Below, piece by piece: positions 1 through 6,887 of a stretch of 8,245 nt of DNA. Below the pieces are notes generated by a model. It was not told the DNA's origin, did not search any database, and was given only the letters and a program-made list of their open reading frames with translations. A program made the translations under genes and the position numbers. Within the stretch, counting starts at the first letter, position 1, and each line of letters opens with the position of its first letter. Source of the stretch: Candidatus Desantisiibacteriota bacterium (lineage in GTDB: Bacteria; JACRDZ01); contig JACQWU010000336.1 in NCBI GenBank assembly GCA_016209155.1, positions 1 through 8,245 on the forward strand. Direction: 5' to 3'.

Positions 1-662
1 CAAAACAATTTAAAGATACTTTAAGCTCTCAGGAAGAGATTTCACCTGACGCTGAATATGAAAATTTTATCCGCAATTTGCGTGCTGAAAATTCTGAACT
101 TATTAACGAAGCAATGAATTTGCCTAAAAGATGCCGTATTAAAAGAACCGCAATTAAGCAAAAGAAAGGTGTTATTGTATTTGGGAAAAAAGGTGAAGAA
201 TTCGCGTTTAAATTTGCCGATGAACACAATATTCCTCATGCCTTGACATTGATTGAAGCGCTTAAAATTTTCGAAGCTGACATAAACGAATCTGCTCTTA
301 AACCCTCAAAGCACTTTAATGAAATTTATAAAAATATATGCGCTTCTTTATTCTCGCAAAAAAAAGAAGTTGCTCTGGATAAAGGTAAGAAGGATACAAT
401 TTTAAAAATTGAAGTTCTAAAACAAAAACTAATTGATGAAAAAGATTATCTTGAGGACCTGTATTATGTATTAACGAAATTAGATGCTCTGCCTGGACGT
501 TATGCCAAACTCATCCGCGCAATAAGCATTGAAAATCTAAAAGAAGATTTTGAGGAACTTAAAAAAGAAGTTCCACATTCTTATTTGTTAAATATAATTG
601 AAAGAGAAAATTTAATTGAAGAAGGTAAGGAGTCACTTATTTTATCGGAGGAATTGGATTAA
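1..662 (+). CDS. C-terminal part of a probable SNF2/DEAD-type helicase (5' end outside window)
   Basis: The reading frame is open from base 3 to the TAA at 660-662, giving 219 residues with no start that has a ribosome site; the TTG at 78 is internal. No helicase motif lies in the visible part, so the call rests on tail similarity I recognise by eye. A small beta segment (KGVIVFGKKGEEFAFKF, about residues 59-75) is followed by a sentence like 'EALKIFEAD...FNEIYKNICASLF' and then a charged helical end with 'LDALPGRYAKLIRAI'. This layout is common in the tails of SNF2-family translocases that sit next to Eco57I-class methyltransferases. Such proteins act as ATP-driven DNA translocases, sometimes with a phospholipase-D-type nuclease domain at the N-terminus, which would be upstream and unseen. 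The AlbA_2 gene begins 63 bases downstream. Alternative: the tail of an unrelated large DNA-binding protein. Confidence 0.65.
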   Translation, partial: KQFKDTLSSQEEISPDAEYENFIRNLRAENSELINEAMNLPKRCRIKRTAIKQKKGVIVFGKKGEEFAFKFADEHNIPHALTLIEALKIFEADINESALKPSKHFNEIYKNICASLFSQKKEVALDKGKKDTILKIEVLKQKLIDEKDYLEDLYYVLTKLDALPGRYAKLIRAISIENLKEDFEELKKEVPHSYLLNIIERENLIEEGKESLILSEELD

Positions 663-669
663 ATTTAAC

Positions 670-698
670 TTGTTTTATAATTGTACCGATATTATTAT
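670..698 (+). promoter_or_regulatory. Possible sigma70-like promoter before the AlbA_2 gene
   Basis: The gap between the helicase stop and the AlbA_2 start is AT-rich. It holds TTGTTT (670-675), a 17-base spacer and TATTAT (693-698), about 28 bases before the ATG at 726. The -10 matches five of six consensus bases but the -35 only three of six. Such matches arise easily in this composition, so the genes may equally be read from an upstream promoter. Confidence 0.2.
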
Positions 699-707
699 AC
701 AAATATA

Positions 708-714
708 AAAGGGA
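708..714 (+). promoter_or_regulatory. Ribosome binding site that decides the AlbA_2 start
   Basis: AAAGGGA lies 11 bases before the ATG at 726. The frame is open further upstream to a TTG at 681, but that would add 15 residues with no ribosome site and no family similarity. The ATG at 726 is therefore preferred. Confidence 0.6.
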
Positions 715-725
715 ATTTATACATT

Positions 726-1886
726 ATGGAAACTAAAGAATTATTAAAATTTATAAATAAAGGTGAAGACAGCAAAACGCAATTTAAAAGCAATATTAAT
801 AATTCAGAACAGCTCGCTCAGGAGATGACAGCTTTTTCAAATGCAAAAGGCGGGATTATCATTGTTGGAGTTAATGATGATTCAAATATAGTTGGGCTTT
901 CAAGCGAAGATATCAGAAGATTGAATCAATTGATTTCAAATACAGCAAACGAAAAAGTAAAACCGCCAATAACACCTTGTACTGAAATAATTAGTATTGA
1001 AAATAAAAAAATATTAACTATTAATATAAATGAAGGAATTAATAAACCTTATTGTACTAACGAAGGTATTTATTTTACTAAAGTCGGAGCGGACAAAAGA
1101 AAAATATCACAAGAAGAATTGCTAAGATTATTTCAAGAGTCAAATAAATTATATGCTGACGAAAAAATAATTTCAAGTTCAACTCTTAATGATATTGATG
1201 ATAAATTATTCGAGTCATTTTATAAAAAGCAATATGAAGAGGATTTAAAAGAAACCGAATTATCTTTAAAGAAAATATTAGAAAATTTGGGGCTTGCCGA
1301 AGGTGAAAAATTAAATTTAGCAGGTTTAATGTTATTTGGTAAAAATCCACAAAAATTATTACCTGCTTTTATTATTAAAGCTGTAAGTTTTGTTGGAAAT
1401 GATCCTGCAGGAACAACATTTAGAGACAGCGAAGATATACATGGAAATTTATCAGAATTATACAAAAATGGGATAGCTTTTTTATTGAGAAATCTTAAAA
1501 AAATTCAAATTTCCAATAATTTCAATGAACCGGGGGAATTAGAAATACCAAAAATTGTTTTAGAAGAAATTTTAGTAAATGCTTTAATACATAGAGACTA
1601 TTTTATTAATGCGCCTGTAAAAATATTTATTTTTGATAACAAAATTGAAATCGAAAATCCGGGCAAACTTCCGAATAACTTAACAATTGAAAATATAAAA
1701 AACGGTGTATCAAATATACGGAATCCGGTTTTAACATCTTTTGCATCGAAAATTTTACCATACAGAGGTGTAGGCACTGGAATTATAAGAGCAATAAAAA
1801 ATTATAAACAAATTGAATTCATTAATAATGTGGAAGTTGAACGTTTTAAAGTCATAATTAATAGAAGACAAAATGGACCCAATTGA
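726..1886 (+). CDS. AlbA_2 (Schlafen-type) ATP-binding protein with GHKL-like C-terminal half
   Basis: The protein has 386 residues. Residues 10-125 form an AlbA_2 domain: the entry motif GEDSKTQFK (13-21) followed by AFSNAKGGIIIVGV (36-49), the usual glycine-rich strand of this fold. The C-terminal half matches the HATPase_c_4 family: N-box EEILVNALIHRDY (280-292), ENPGKLP (310-316) and a glycine loop YRGVGTGI (346-353), as in GHKL ATPases. COG2865-type proteins like this are usually 380-480 residues and often end in a winged helix; this one stops soon after the ATPase part, so that domain is absent or very short. Known members are described as putative transcriptional regulators or nucleic-acid-binding ATPases, and several occur in defence loci. 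Its last 14 bases overlap the methyltransferase start, which implies coupled translation. By eye it is more AT-rich than the genes either side, so it may be a later insertion into a helicase-methyltransferase operon. The family call is firm; the job here is unknown. Confidence 0.93.
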   Translation: METKELLKFINKGEDSKTQFKSNINNSEQLAQEMTAFSNAKGGIIIVGVNDDSNIVGLSSEDIRRLNQLISNTANEKVKPPITPCTEIISIENKKILTININEGINKPYCTNEGIYFTKVGADKRKISQEELLRLFQESNKLYADEKIISSSTLNDIDDKLFESFYKKQYEEDLKETELSLKKILENLGLAEGEKLNLAGLMLFGKNPQKLLPAFIIKAVSFVGNDPAGTTFRDSEDIHGNLSELYKNGIAFLLRNLKKIQISNNFNEPGELEIPKIVLEEILVNALIHRDYFINAPVKIFIFDNKIEIENPGKLPNNLTIENIKNGVSNIRNPVLTSFASKILPYRGVGTGIIRAIKNYKQIEFINNVEVERFKVIINRRQNGPN

Positions 1887-4572
1887 TTTCCAATCTCCAT
1901 ATAAAAGATCAGAATATTTAAAGTTTTTAAACACCTCATTTCTTCCCGAAGATTTTGAAGAAGCAGATGAAGATTTAAATTATAGCACCGAACACATTCA
2001 AAGCGCTTATAAAATAGGTAATGTCTCTTCACTGGATTTAATAGTCTACGAACTGCATCATAAATCAGAAAATGATCCGCGTGTTTCAATATCGCGTGAT
2101 TCATTCCGGCTGCTTTCACAATATGGCAAATCAAGAGCGCTTATTTTTTTTACTTCCAAAAAACAGGATAATTTCCGTTTTTCTCTGGTAACAGTTGATC
2201 TTAAATGGGAAGAAGGAAAACGCGTAACAAAGGAATATTCCAATCCTAAAAGATATTCATTTTATCTTGGACCTGACACCAAAATTCACACACCTCTTGA
2301 ATATCTTATAAAAAAAGGCCGAGTAAAAGATTTTGAAGATTTAAAGAACAGGTTCTCAATAGAAGTTGTTAATAAAGAATTTTACACAAAGATTGCAGTA
2401 CTTTTCACCAAACTTGCTGGAGGTAAGCGCATAATTGGTAGAGAAAAAATTGATGATAACCCAGCTCTTATTCTGCCATCAACAAATGATGAAAATATTA
2501 GAAAAGAATTTACTGTTCGCCTTATCGGAAGGCTTGTATTTTGCTGGTTCTTAAAAAAGAAACATTCGGACGCCGGAATTTCTCTTTTGCCTGATGAGCT
2601 TGTTTCATCAGCTTCCGTGCAAAATAATAAAAATTATTATCACAACATTCTTGAGCCGCTATTTTTTCAGGCTTTAAATACTCCAGTTACAGAACGTAAA
2701 AAGCAATTTAAAAATAATCTCTGGGAAAATATTCCATTTCTAAACGGCGGTTTGTTTTCGCCGCATAATCATGATTTTTATGAACCGGGTGCTATGGAAA
2801 TATCAAAACATATTAATACACTTATTATTCCGGATGAGTGGATTTTAAAGTTATTTCAGGAATTTGAAACATACAATTTTACAATAGATGAAAATACATC
2901 AATTGATGTAGAACTTTCAATTGATCCGGAAATGCTCGGCAGAATATTTGAAAACCTTCTGGCAGAAATAAACCCCGCAACCGGAGAAACTGCCCGTAAA
3001 GCAACCGGCAGTTATTATACCCCGCGTCCTATTGTTGAATATATGGTTGATCAGAGTTTAAAAGAATATCTGCTTACAAAAACAAAAGTTGAAGAAAAAA
3101 AGATTATAGACCTTCTTGCTTATGAAAAAGAATATGTTGATTTAAAAGATAATGAAAAGAGTGAAATTATAAACGCTCTTGATACAATAAAAATTATTGA
3201 CCCTGCATGCGGAAGCGGTGCATTCCCAATGGGGATATTACAAAAGATGCTTCTTGTTCTTCAAAAAATTGATCCTGATTCAAAAGAATGGTTAAGTAAG
3301 CAAATATCAAAAATTGAAAATATTGATATGAGAAAAAAGACAAAAGAAAAGTTTAAGGGTGAAAACGTAAATTACATACATAAAATTGGAATTATACAAA
3401 ATGCGATATATGGGGTTGATATTCAGCCCATAGCAATTGAAATATCAAAACTCAGATTTTTCCTTTCGTTAATTGTTGATGAAAAAGTTGATGATGCAAA
3501 GGAAAATAGAGGAGTCGAACCTCTGCCGAATCTTGAATTTAAATTTGTATGCGCGAACAGTTTGATTGGATTGCCTAAAAATAATGAACAGATGAAAAAG
3601 GACGAACAGACAACATTGTTTGAAGCGGATAATGATATAACTTTGCTTAAAAATTTAAGGGATGAATATTTAAGAAGCTGGGGCAGTGAGAAAAAGAGAA
3701 TCGAAAAAAAATTTCAGGAAACACAAAGCCGTATGTTTCAGCATGGTATAAGCTGGGGTGGTAAAGATTCCCAGACCATGAAACTTTCACAATGGAATCC
3801 ATTTTCAGATGAAGCATGTGCATGGTTTGATATGGAATGGATGTTTGGAATAACTTCTCTTTCTCCTGCGGGAGATGGTGGATTTAATGTGGTGATAGGA
3901 AATCCTCCGTATCAGGGTTTTCATAAAATAAATAAATCACAAAAAAAACTTCTAATAGATTTATATGAATCTGCAAAAGGCAAATATGATTTTTATATTC
4001 TTTTTATAGAGAAAGGTTTTTATCTTTTAAACCAAAATGGATTTTTTATATTTATTTGTCCAACCACTTTTACAAAAAGAGAATATGGAAATAATATAAG
4101 GAAATTTTTACTTGTAAATACACAGTTATTTGAATTAATTGATTTTGAACATACTCAAATTTTTAATGAAGCAACAAATTATACAGGAATTTTTTCATTT
4201 AAAAGAGGAATATCACAAAATAACAAATTAAAATATAGAACAAATTTTTCTAATAAACCCATAGAAATACCTCAAAAACAATTGTCTGAAAACTCATGGA
4301 TATTCAGAGATTCCAAAGCAAGTCAAGTTATTAACAAAATTAGTAATAATATAAAATTAAAAGAAATTTCAATAATATCTGAAGGCATAGTTACCGGATC
4401 AAACGAATTATATTTAAGATCAGGGGAAGATTTATCTTTAAATAAATTTGAATTAACATATTTTCTTCCATGTTTTAGAGGAAGAGAAATAGATAAGTAT
4501 TATCACCGCAAGATGAAGATCATCTCCATCAAAAGTGTCCGAAATTTATGTCTTATTTATATAAAAATTTAG
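1873..4572 (+). CDS. Eco57I-class N6-adenine DNA methyltransferase, main part (ends early by frameshift)
   Basis: 899 residues are read before a TAG in a shifted frame. Residues 1-180 are an N-terminal domain of unclear function: DLIVYELHHKS (55-65), SRALIFFTS, then a NPKRYSFYLGP segment. A helical region follows with LNGGLF (291-295) and MLGRIFENLL (354-363). The methylation core has motif X, GSYYTPRPIV (379-388); SAM-binding motif I, DPACGSG (443-449); and catalytic motif IV, NPPY (677-680), which is the N6-adenine type. From about 780 the first half of a TaqI-like recognition domain is seen, up to CFRGREIDKYY. After that the residues (HRKMKIISIKSVRN...) no longer resemble the family, and the expected sequence continues in the -1 frame. 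The intact protein would be about 1079 residues. The start ATG overlaps the AlbA_2 gene by 14 bases with only a weak AGAAGA site. No clear PD-(D/E)XK or HNH nuclease motif is seen, so cleavage, if any, would come from the helicase partner. Confidence 0.93.
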   Translation: MDPIDFQSPYKRSEYLKFLNTSFLPEDFEEADEDLNYSTEHIQSAYKIGNVSSLDLIVYELHHKSENDPRVSISRDSFRLLSQYGKSRALIFFTSKKQDNFRFSLVTVDLKWEEGKRVTKEYSNPKRYSFYLGPDTKIHTPLEYLIKKGRVKDFEDLKNRFSIEVVNKEFYTKIAVLFTKLAGGKRIIGREKIDDNPALILPSTNDENIRKEFTVRLIGRLVFCWFLKKKHSDAGISLLPDELVSSASVQNNKNYYHNILEPLFFQALNTPVTERKKQFKNNLWENIPFLNGGLFSPHNHDFYEPGAMEISKHINTLIIPDEWILKLFQEFETYNFTIDENTSIDVELSIDPEMLGRIFENLLAEINPATGETARKATGSYYTPRPIVEYMVDQSLKEYLLTKTKVEEKKIIDLLAYEKEYVDLKDNEKSEIINALDTIKIIDPACGSGAFPMGILQKMLLVLQKIDPDSKEWLSKQISKIENIDMRKKTKEKFKGENVNYIHKIGIIQNAIYGVDIQPIAIEISKLRFFLSLIVDEKVDDAKENRGVEPLPNLEFKFVCANSLIGLPKNNEQMKKDEQTTLFEADNDITLLKNLRDEYLRSWGSEKKRIEKKFQETQSRMFQHGISWGGKDSQTMKLSQWNPFSDEACAWFDMEWMFGITSLSPAGDGGFNVVIGNPPYQGFHKINKSQKKLLIDLYESAKGKYDFYILFIEKGFYLLNQNGFFIFICPTTFTKREYGNNIRKFLLVNTQLFELIDFEHTQIFNEATNYTGIFSFKRGISQNNKLKYRTNFSNKPIEIPQKQLSENSWIFRDSKASQVINKISNNIKLKEISIISEGIVTGSNELYLRSGEDLSLNKFELTYFLPCFRGREIDKYYHRKMKIISIKSVRNLCLIYIKI
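4497..4547 (+). other. Frameshift zone in the methyltransferase gene (-1 relative to the upstream frame)
   Basis: The family-like sequence runs in the 1873 frame through CFRGREIDKYY (to about 4503) and resumes in the -1 frame from about KCPKFMSYL (4530 on). The -1 frame is open only from 4497, after a TAA at 4494-4496. Adding one base after the AAG at 4510-4512 would give YYHRKDEDHLHQKCPK, a plausible continuous protein. There is no homopolymer run and no X-XXY-YYZ slippery heptamer, which argues for a deletion or sequencing error rather than programmed slippage. A 6-bp hairpin, AGATGA-AGA-TCATCT (4511-4525), sits at the spot. Confidence 0.8.
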
Positions 4573-5111
4573 AGCTAATTAATGCAAGGAAATATTTTAT
4601 AAATTCAAACAAAAAATGGTATGAGTTATGGAATCAGAGAAATATTCTAAATTTTACTGTTTCTAAAATCATTACACCTGAATTATCTGACAGGAATAGA
4701 TTTTCAATAGCACCAGAAAATACTTATTATGGAGATACCGTTTGCGGTATTCAAATAAAAGATGAATATCAGAATGCAATACACTTGAGATATCTATTAG
4801 CGCTTTTAAATTCTAAATTAATTGAATGGTTTTATAAAAAAACCACAGTTCCAAAAGCTGGTGGATTTTTTATATATAAAGTTATGTATTTGAAAAATAT
4901 TCCGATACAAGAAATATCTGTATCGGAACAACAAACATTTATTAATCTTGTAGACAAAATTCTTTCCATCACCAAAGATGCCGATTATCCTGATAATTCT
5001 ATCAAACAAACCAAAGTCCACGACTACGAATGCCAGATTGATCAGATGATATATGAATTATATGGTTTGACGGAGGAAGAAATAAAGATTGTAGAAAATC
5101 TTAATAAATAG
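4548..5111 (+). CDS. Detached C-terminal target-recognition part of the Eco57I-class methyltransferase
   Basis: 187 residues count from the first ATG in this frame; the frame itself opens at 4497. It holds the second half of a TaqI-like specificity domain: KKWYELWNQRN, IITPELSDRNRFSIAP, then LLALLNSKLIEWFYK and LKNIPIQEIS, which are usual in these domains. It ends with a conserved helical tail (LVDKILSITKD ... IYELYGLTEEEIKIVE). In the family this domain reads the DNA target and is fused to the catalytic core; a free copy is not expected. No ribosome site precedes the ATG at 4548 (AAAAGTGTCCGAAATTT), so I read it as the severed end of the 1873 gene, not a separate gene. The sequence is otherwise undamaged, which points to a very recent mutation or an assembly error. 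TcmP starts 14 bases after its stop. Confidence 0.88.
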   Translation: MSYLYKNLELINARKYFINSNKKWYELWNQRNILNFTVSKIITPELSDRNRFSIAPENTYYGDTVCGIQIKDEYQNAIHLRYLLALLNSKLIEWFYKKTTVPKAGGFFIYKVMYLKNIPIQEISVSEQQTFINLVDKILSITKDADYPDNSIKQTKVHDYECQIDQMIYELYGLTEEEIKIVENLNK

Positions 5112-5125
5112 TGAGGCAAATATAA

Positions 5126-6022
5126 ATGAGAAATTGTAAAAGTGATAATTGCAAAGACAAAAATTCTAATTGTTCAATATTAGGTTCTGATTCTCTCCCA
5201 GTTCAATGTGTTGGTTCATGGGCGGAAGATAAATATTTCTATTTAGAAAAGTATTTAAATGCTTCACGTGAAGCAAGAAGAAAATTTTCAGACAGAGGGA
5301 ATGCTGTATTCATTGATTTATTTGCAGGCCCGGGAAAATGTGTTATTAGATATGAAGATAAAGAAATTGATGGCGGTGGAATTAAAGCTTTAAATAGAGA
5401 TGAAGCCCCATTTAATGAATATTATTATTTTGATATTAATGAAACCAATGTAAAAGCACTTGAAAAGAGAACAAGCAAATCATCAAATTGTCACATAAAA
5501 TGTGGCGACTCAAATGTTTTAATTAATGATTTAGTGAAAAAATTACTTGGGTATAGATTTAATAGATACCATTTTGCATATATTGATCCATTTGGCCCAG
5601 ATGCTTTAAAATTTAATACCATTCGAGAATTAGCAAAATTACAGAGAATGGATATGTTAATTCATTTCCCTATTGGTGCAATAAAAAGAAATATCCCTAA
5701 TTGGATTGATAAACCGAATAATATTCTAAATGAGTTTTTGGGTACAAATAAGTGGCGTGATAAAAGCAATATAAAAATGATTTACGATAAAACTTATCGG
5801 ATTTTAGTTGATATTTACAAGGAACAACTTTTGTCTGTTGGTTACCCTGAAGGTGGATTGAAATTTTCTGAGGAAGATATTTTGCCAGTAGTATCTGTAA
5901 AAAATACCAAAGATCGTGATTTATATGCCTTGATTCTTGTATCAAAGGATATTAAACTTGCTCAAAAAATATGGAACAGCATAATTAAATCAAATCTAGA
6001 CGGACAAGGGAGTCTTTTTTAA
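5126..6022 (+). CDS. tcmP: Three-Cys-motif partner protein TcmP (SAM-binding, methyltransferase-like)
   Basis: The protein has 298 residues. The N-terminus has four cysteines (C4, C9, C16, C28), then VGSWAEDKYFYLEKYL, the usual TcmP opening. FIDLFAGPG (62-70) is the glycine-rich SAM-binding loop of a Rossmann-fold methyltransferase, and YIDPFGP (152-158) sits where the catalytic motif IV strand lies. FPIGAIKRN follows in the region after this strand. Family knowledge: TcmP proteins are recurrent partners of radical-SAM-like proteins encoded next door, and the substrate is not known to me. The DPFGP motif is not the DPPY/NPPY of N6-adenine methyltransferases, so I would not assume DNA methylation. 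GTGAGG (5111-5116) lies nine bases before the ATG and overlaps the last base of the methyltransferase stop. The gene ends one base before the radical-SAM gene. The name is firm; the activity is inferred from fold motifs only. Confidence 0.92.
   Translation: MRNCKSDNCKDKNSNCSILGSDSLPVQCVGSWAEDKYFYLEKYLNASREARRKFSDRGNAVFIDLFAGPGKCVIRYEDKEIDGGGIKALNRDEAPFNEYYYFDINETNVKALEKRTSKSSNCHIKCGDSNVLINDLVKKLLGYRFNRYHFAYIDPFGPDALKFNTIRELAKLQRMDMLIHFPIGAIKRNIPNWIDKPNNILNEFLGTNKWRDKSNIKMIYDKTYRILVDIYKEQLLSVGYPEGGLKFSEEDILPVVSVKNTKDRDLYALILVSKDIKLAQKIWNSIIKSNLDGQGSLF
6006..6012 (+). promoter_or_regulatory. Ribosome binding site of the radical-SAM-like gene inside tcmP
   Basis: AAGGGAG lies within the last codons of tcmP, 11 bases before the ATG at 6024. 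The tcmP stop and this ATG are separated by a single base, so the two proteins are probably made by coupled translation in similar amounts. Confidence 0.55.
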
Positions 6023-6023
6023 A

Positions 6024-6803
6024 ATGCAAACTATTATTAGAAAATCACTTTTATATAAAAGCGAAGTAGAATACGCTGATTTTTGTTTAAATCATGTAGA
6101 GGGTTGTTCCCATGGTTGCAAGTATCCTTGTTATGCTTTCATGATGAAAAAACGGTGTGGAATTGTTAAAACTTATGAAGAATGGTGTCAACCAAAGATT
6201 GTTTCCAATGCATTAGATCTTTTAGATAAAGAAATACCAAAATATAAAAATAAAATAAATTATGTGCATTTATGTTTTTCTACTGATCCTTTTATGTATG
6301 AACAAGATCATGTAAGCGATTTAAGCTTGAAAATTATTGATAAACTTAATAGAAATAAAATTCGTTGCACAGTATTAACTAAGGGAATTTTTCCGGAAGA
6401 GTTAGGGAAAAGAAATGGGTTTAGCATTAATAATGAATATGGTATTACTTTAGTTTCTCTGGATGAAGATTTTAGAAAAGAATACGAACCCAATACCTCA
6501 AATTTTAAAGATAGGATTAGTTCACTTAAATATTTACATAAAAAAGGATTTAAAACATGGGTGAGCATGGAACCATATCCTACTCCAAATTTTATAAAAC
6601 AAAATTTTATTGAAATATTAAAATCAATATCTTTTGTTGATAAAATTATTTTTGGCAAATTAAATTATAATGCCAAAGCTTCTGAATTTAAACATGCAAA
6701 AGAATTTTATAATGAGCTTTCTTCTGTTGTTATTAAATTTTGCATGAAAAATAAAATTAATTATCACATTAAACAAGGAACGCAAATTAATGTGGAAAGT
6801 TAA
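6024..6803 (+). CDS. SPL-like radical-SAM-type protein, partner of TcmP (C-x3-C-x3-C motif)
   Basis: The protein has 259 residues. GCSHGCKYPCYA (27-38) is the iron-sulfur motif region, resembling the GCxHxCxYCY of spore photoproduct lyase relatives but with an extra proline, giving C28-x3-C32-x3-C36. Further landmarks follow the SPL-like barrel order: CFSTDPF (84-90), TVLTKG (116-121), ITLVSLDEDFRKEYEP (141-156), then RISSLKYLHKKG and WVSMEPYPTPN (179-189). The end, FGKLNYNAK ... INYHIKQGT, matches family members that I recognise as conserved. These proteins are expected to bind a 4Fe-4S cluster and SAM; known TcmP neighbours include radical-SAM/DUF5131 (phage Gp37/Gp68) types. The substrate is unknown; SPL relatives act on nucleic acids, which is suggestive only. 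The gene stops at a TAA, but the same frame stays open for 20 more codons. The fold call is good; the altered spacing leaves catalytic competence uncertain. Confidence 0.86.
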   Translation: MQTIIRKSLLYKSEVEYADFCLNHVEGCSHGCKYPCYAFMMKKRCGIVKTYEEWCQPKIVSNALDLLDKEIPKYKNKINYVHLCFSTDPFMYEQDHVSDLSLKIIDKLNRNKIRCTVLTKGIFPEELGKRNGFSINNEYGITLVSLDEDFRKEYEPNTSNFKDRISSLKYLHKKGFKTWVSMEPYPTPNFIKQNFIEILKSISFVDKIIFGKLNYNAKASEFKHAKEFYNELSSVVIKFCMKNKINYHIKQGTQINVES

Positions 6804-6866
6804 TATGAATTAGTTGAATCCTATTATAAAGCAGGGCAAGTATTAGATGCTATTATATTAAAATAA
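6804..6866 (+). other. In-frame protein-like stretch after the radical-SAM stop codon
   Basis: Directly after the TAA at 6801-6803 the same frame reads 20 further codons, YELVESYYKAGQVLDAIILK, before a second TAA at 6864-6866. The residues look like a normal amphipathic coding end rather than translated AT-rich spacer. It may be the original C-terminus lost to a stop mutation, a remnant of another gene, or chance. There is no start or ribosome site for separate translation. Confidence 0.3.
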
Positions 6867-6880
6867 TTGATGATAAAATT

Positions 6881-6887
6881 AAGGAGG
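6881..6887 (+). promoter_or_regulatory. Strong ribosome binding site that decides the DUF262 start
   Basis: AAGGAGG lies nine bases before the ATG at 6897. Earlier in-frame starts (TTG 6867, ATG 6870) would place this perfect site inside the gene and lack one of their own, so 6897 is the start. This is the best ribosome site in the window and suggests the DUF262 unit is translated independently of the genes before it. Confidence 0.8.

Noticed and set aside
681-725. Upstream TTG start for the AlbA_2 gene adding 15 residues
   Set aside because: It has no ribosome site, the added residues do not look like the family, and AAAGGGA fits the ATG at 726.
1220-1465. Minus-strand open frames (for example 1220-1465, 1802-2134, 5697-5945, 6308-6658)
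   Set aside because: Each lies opposite a strongly supported gene, has no recognisable family and no good ribosome site; they are shadows.
4497-4572. Programmed -1 ribosomal frameshift joining the two methyltransferase parts
   Set aside because: No X-XXY-YYZ slippery heptamer is present; the nearest candidate (C AAA AGT at 4530-4536) does not re-pair well. The small 6-bp hairpin is too weak to carry the case.
4497-4572. Phase variation by a repeat tract in the methyltransferase
   Set aside because: No homopolymer or short tandem repeat lies in the frame-change zone.
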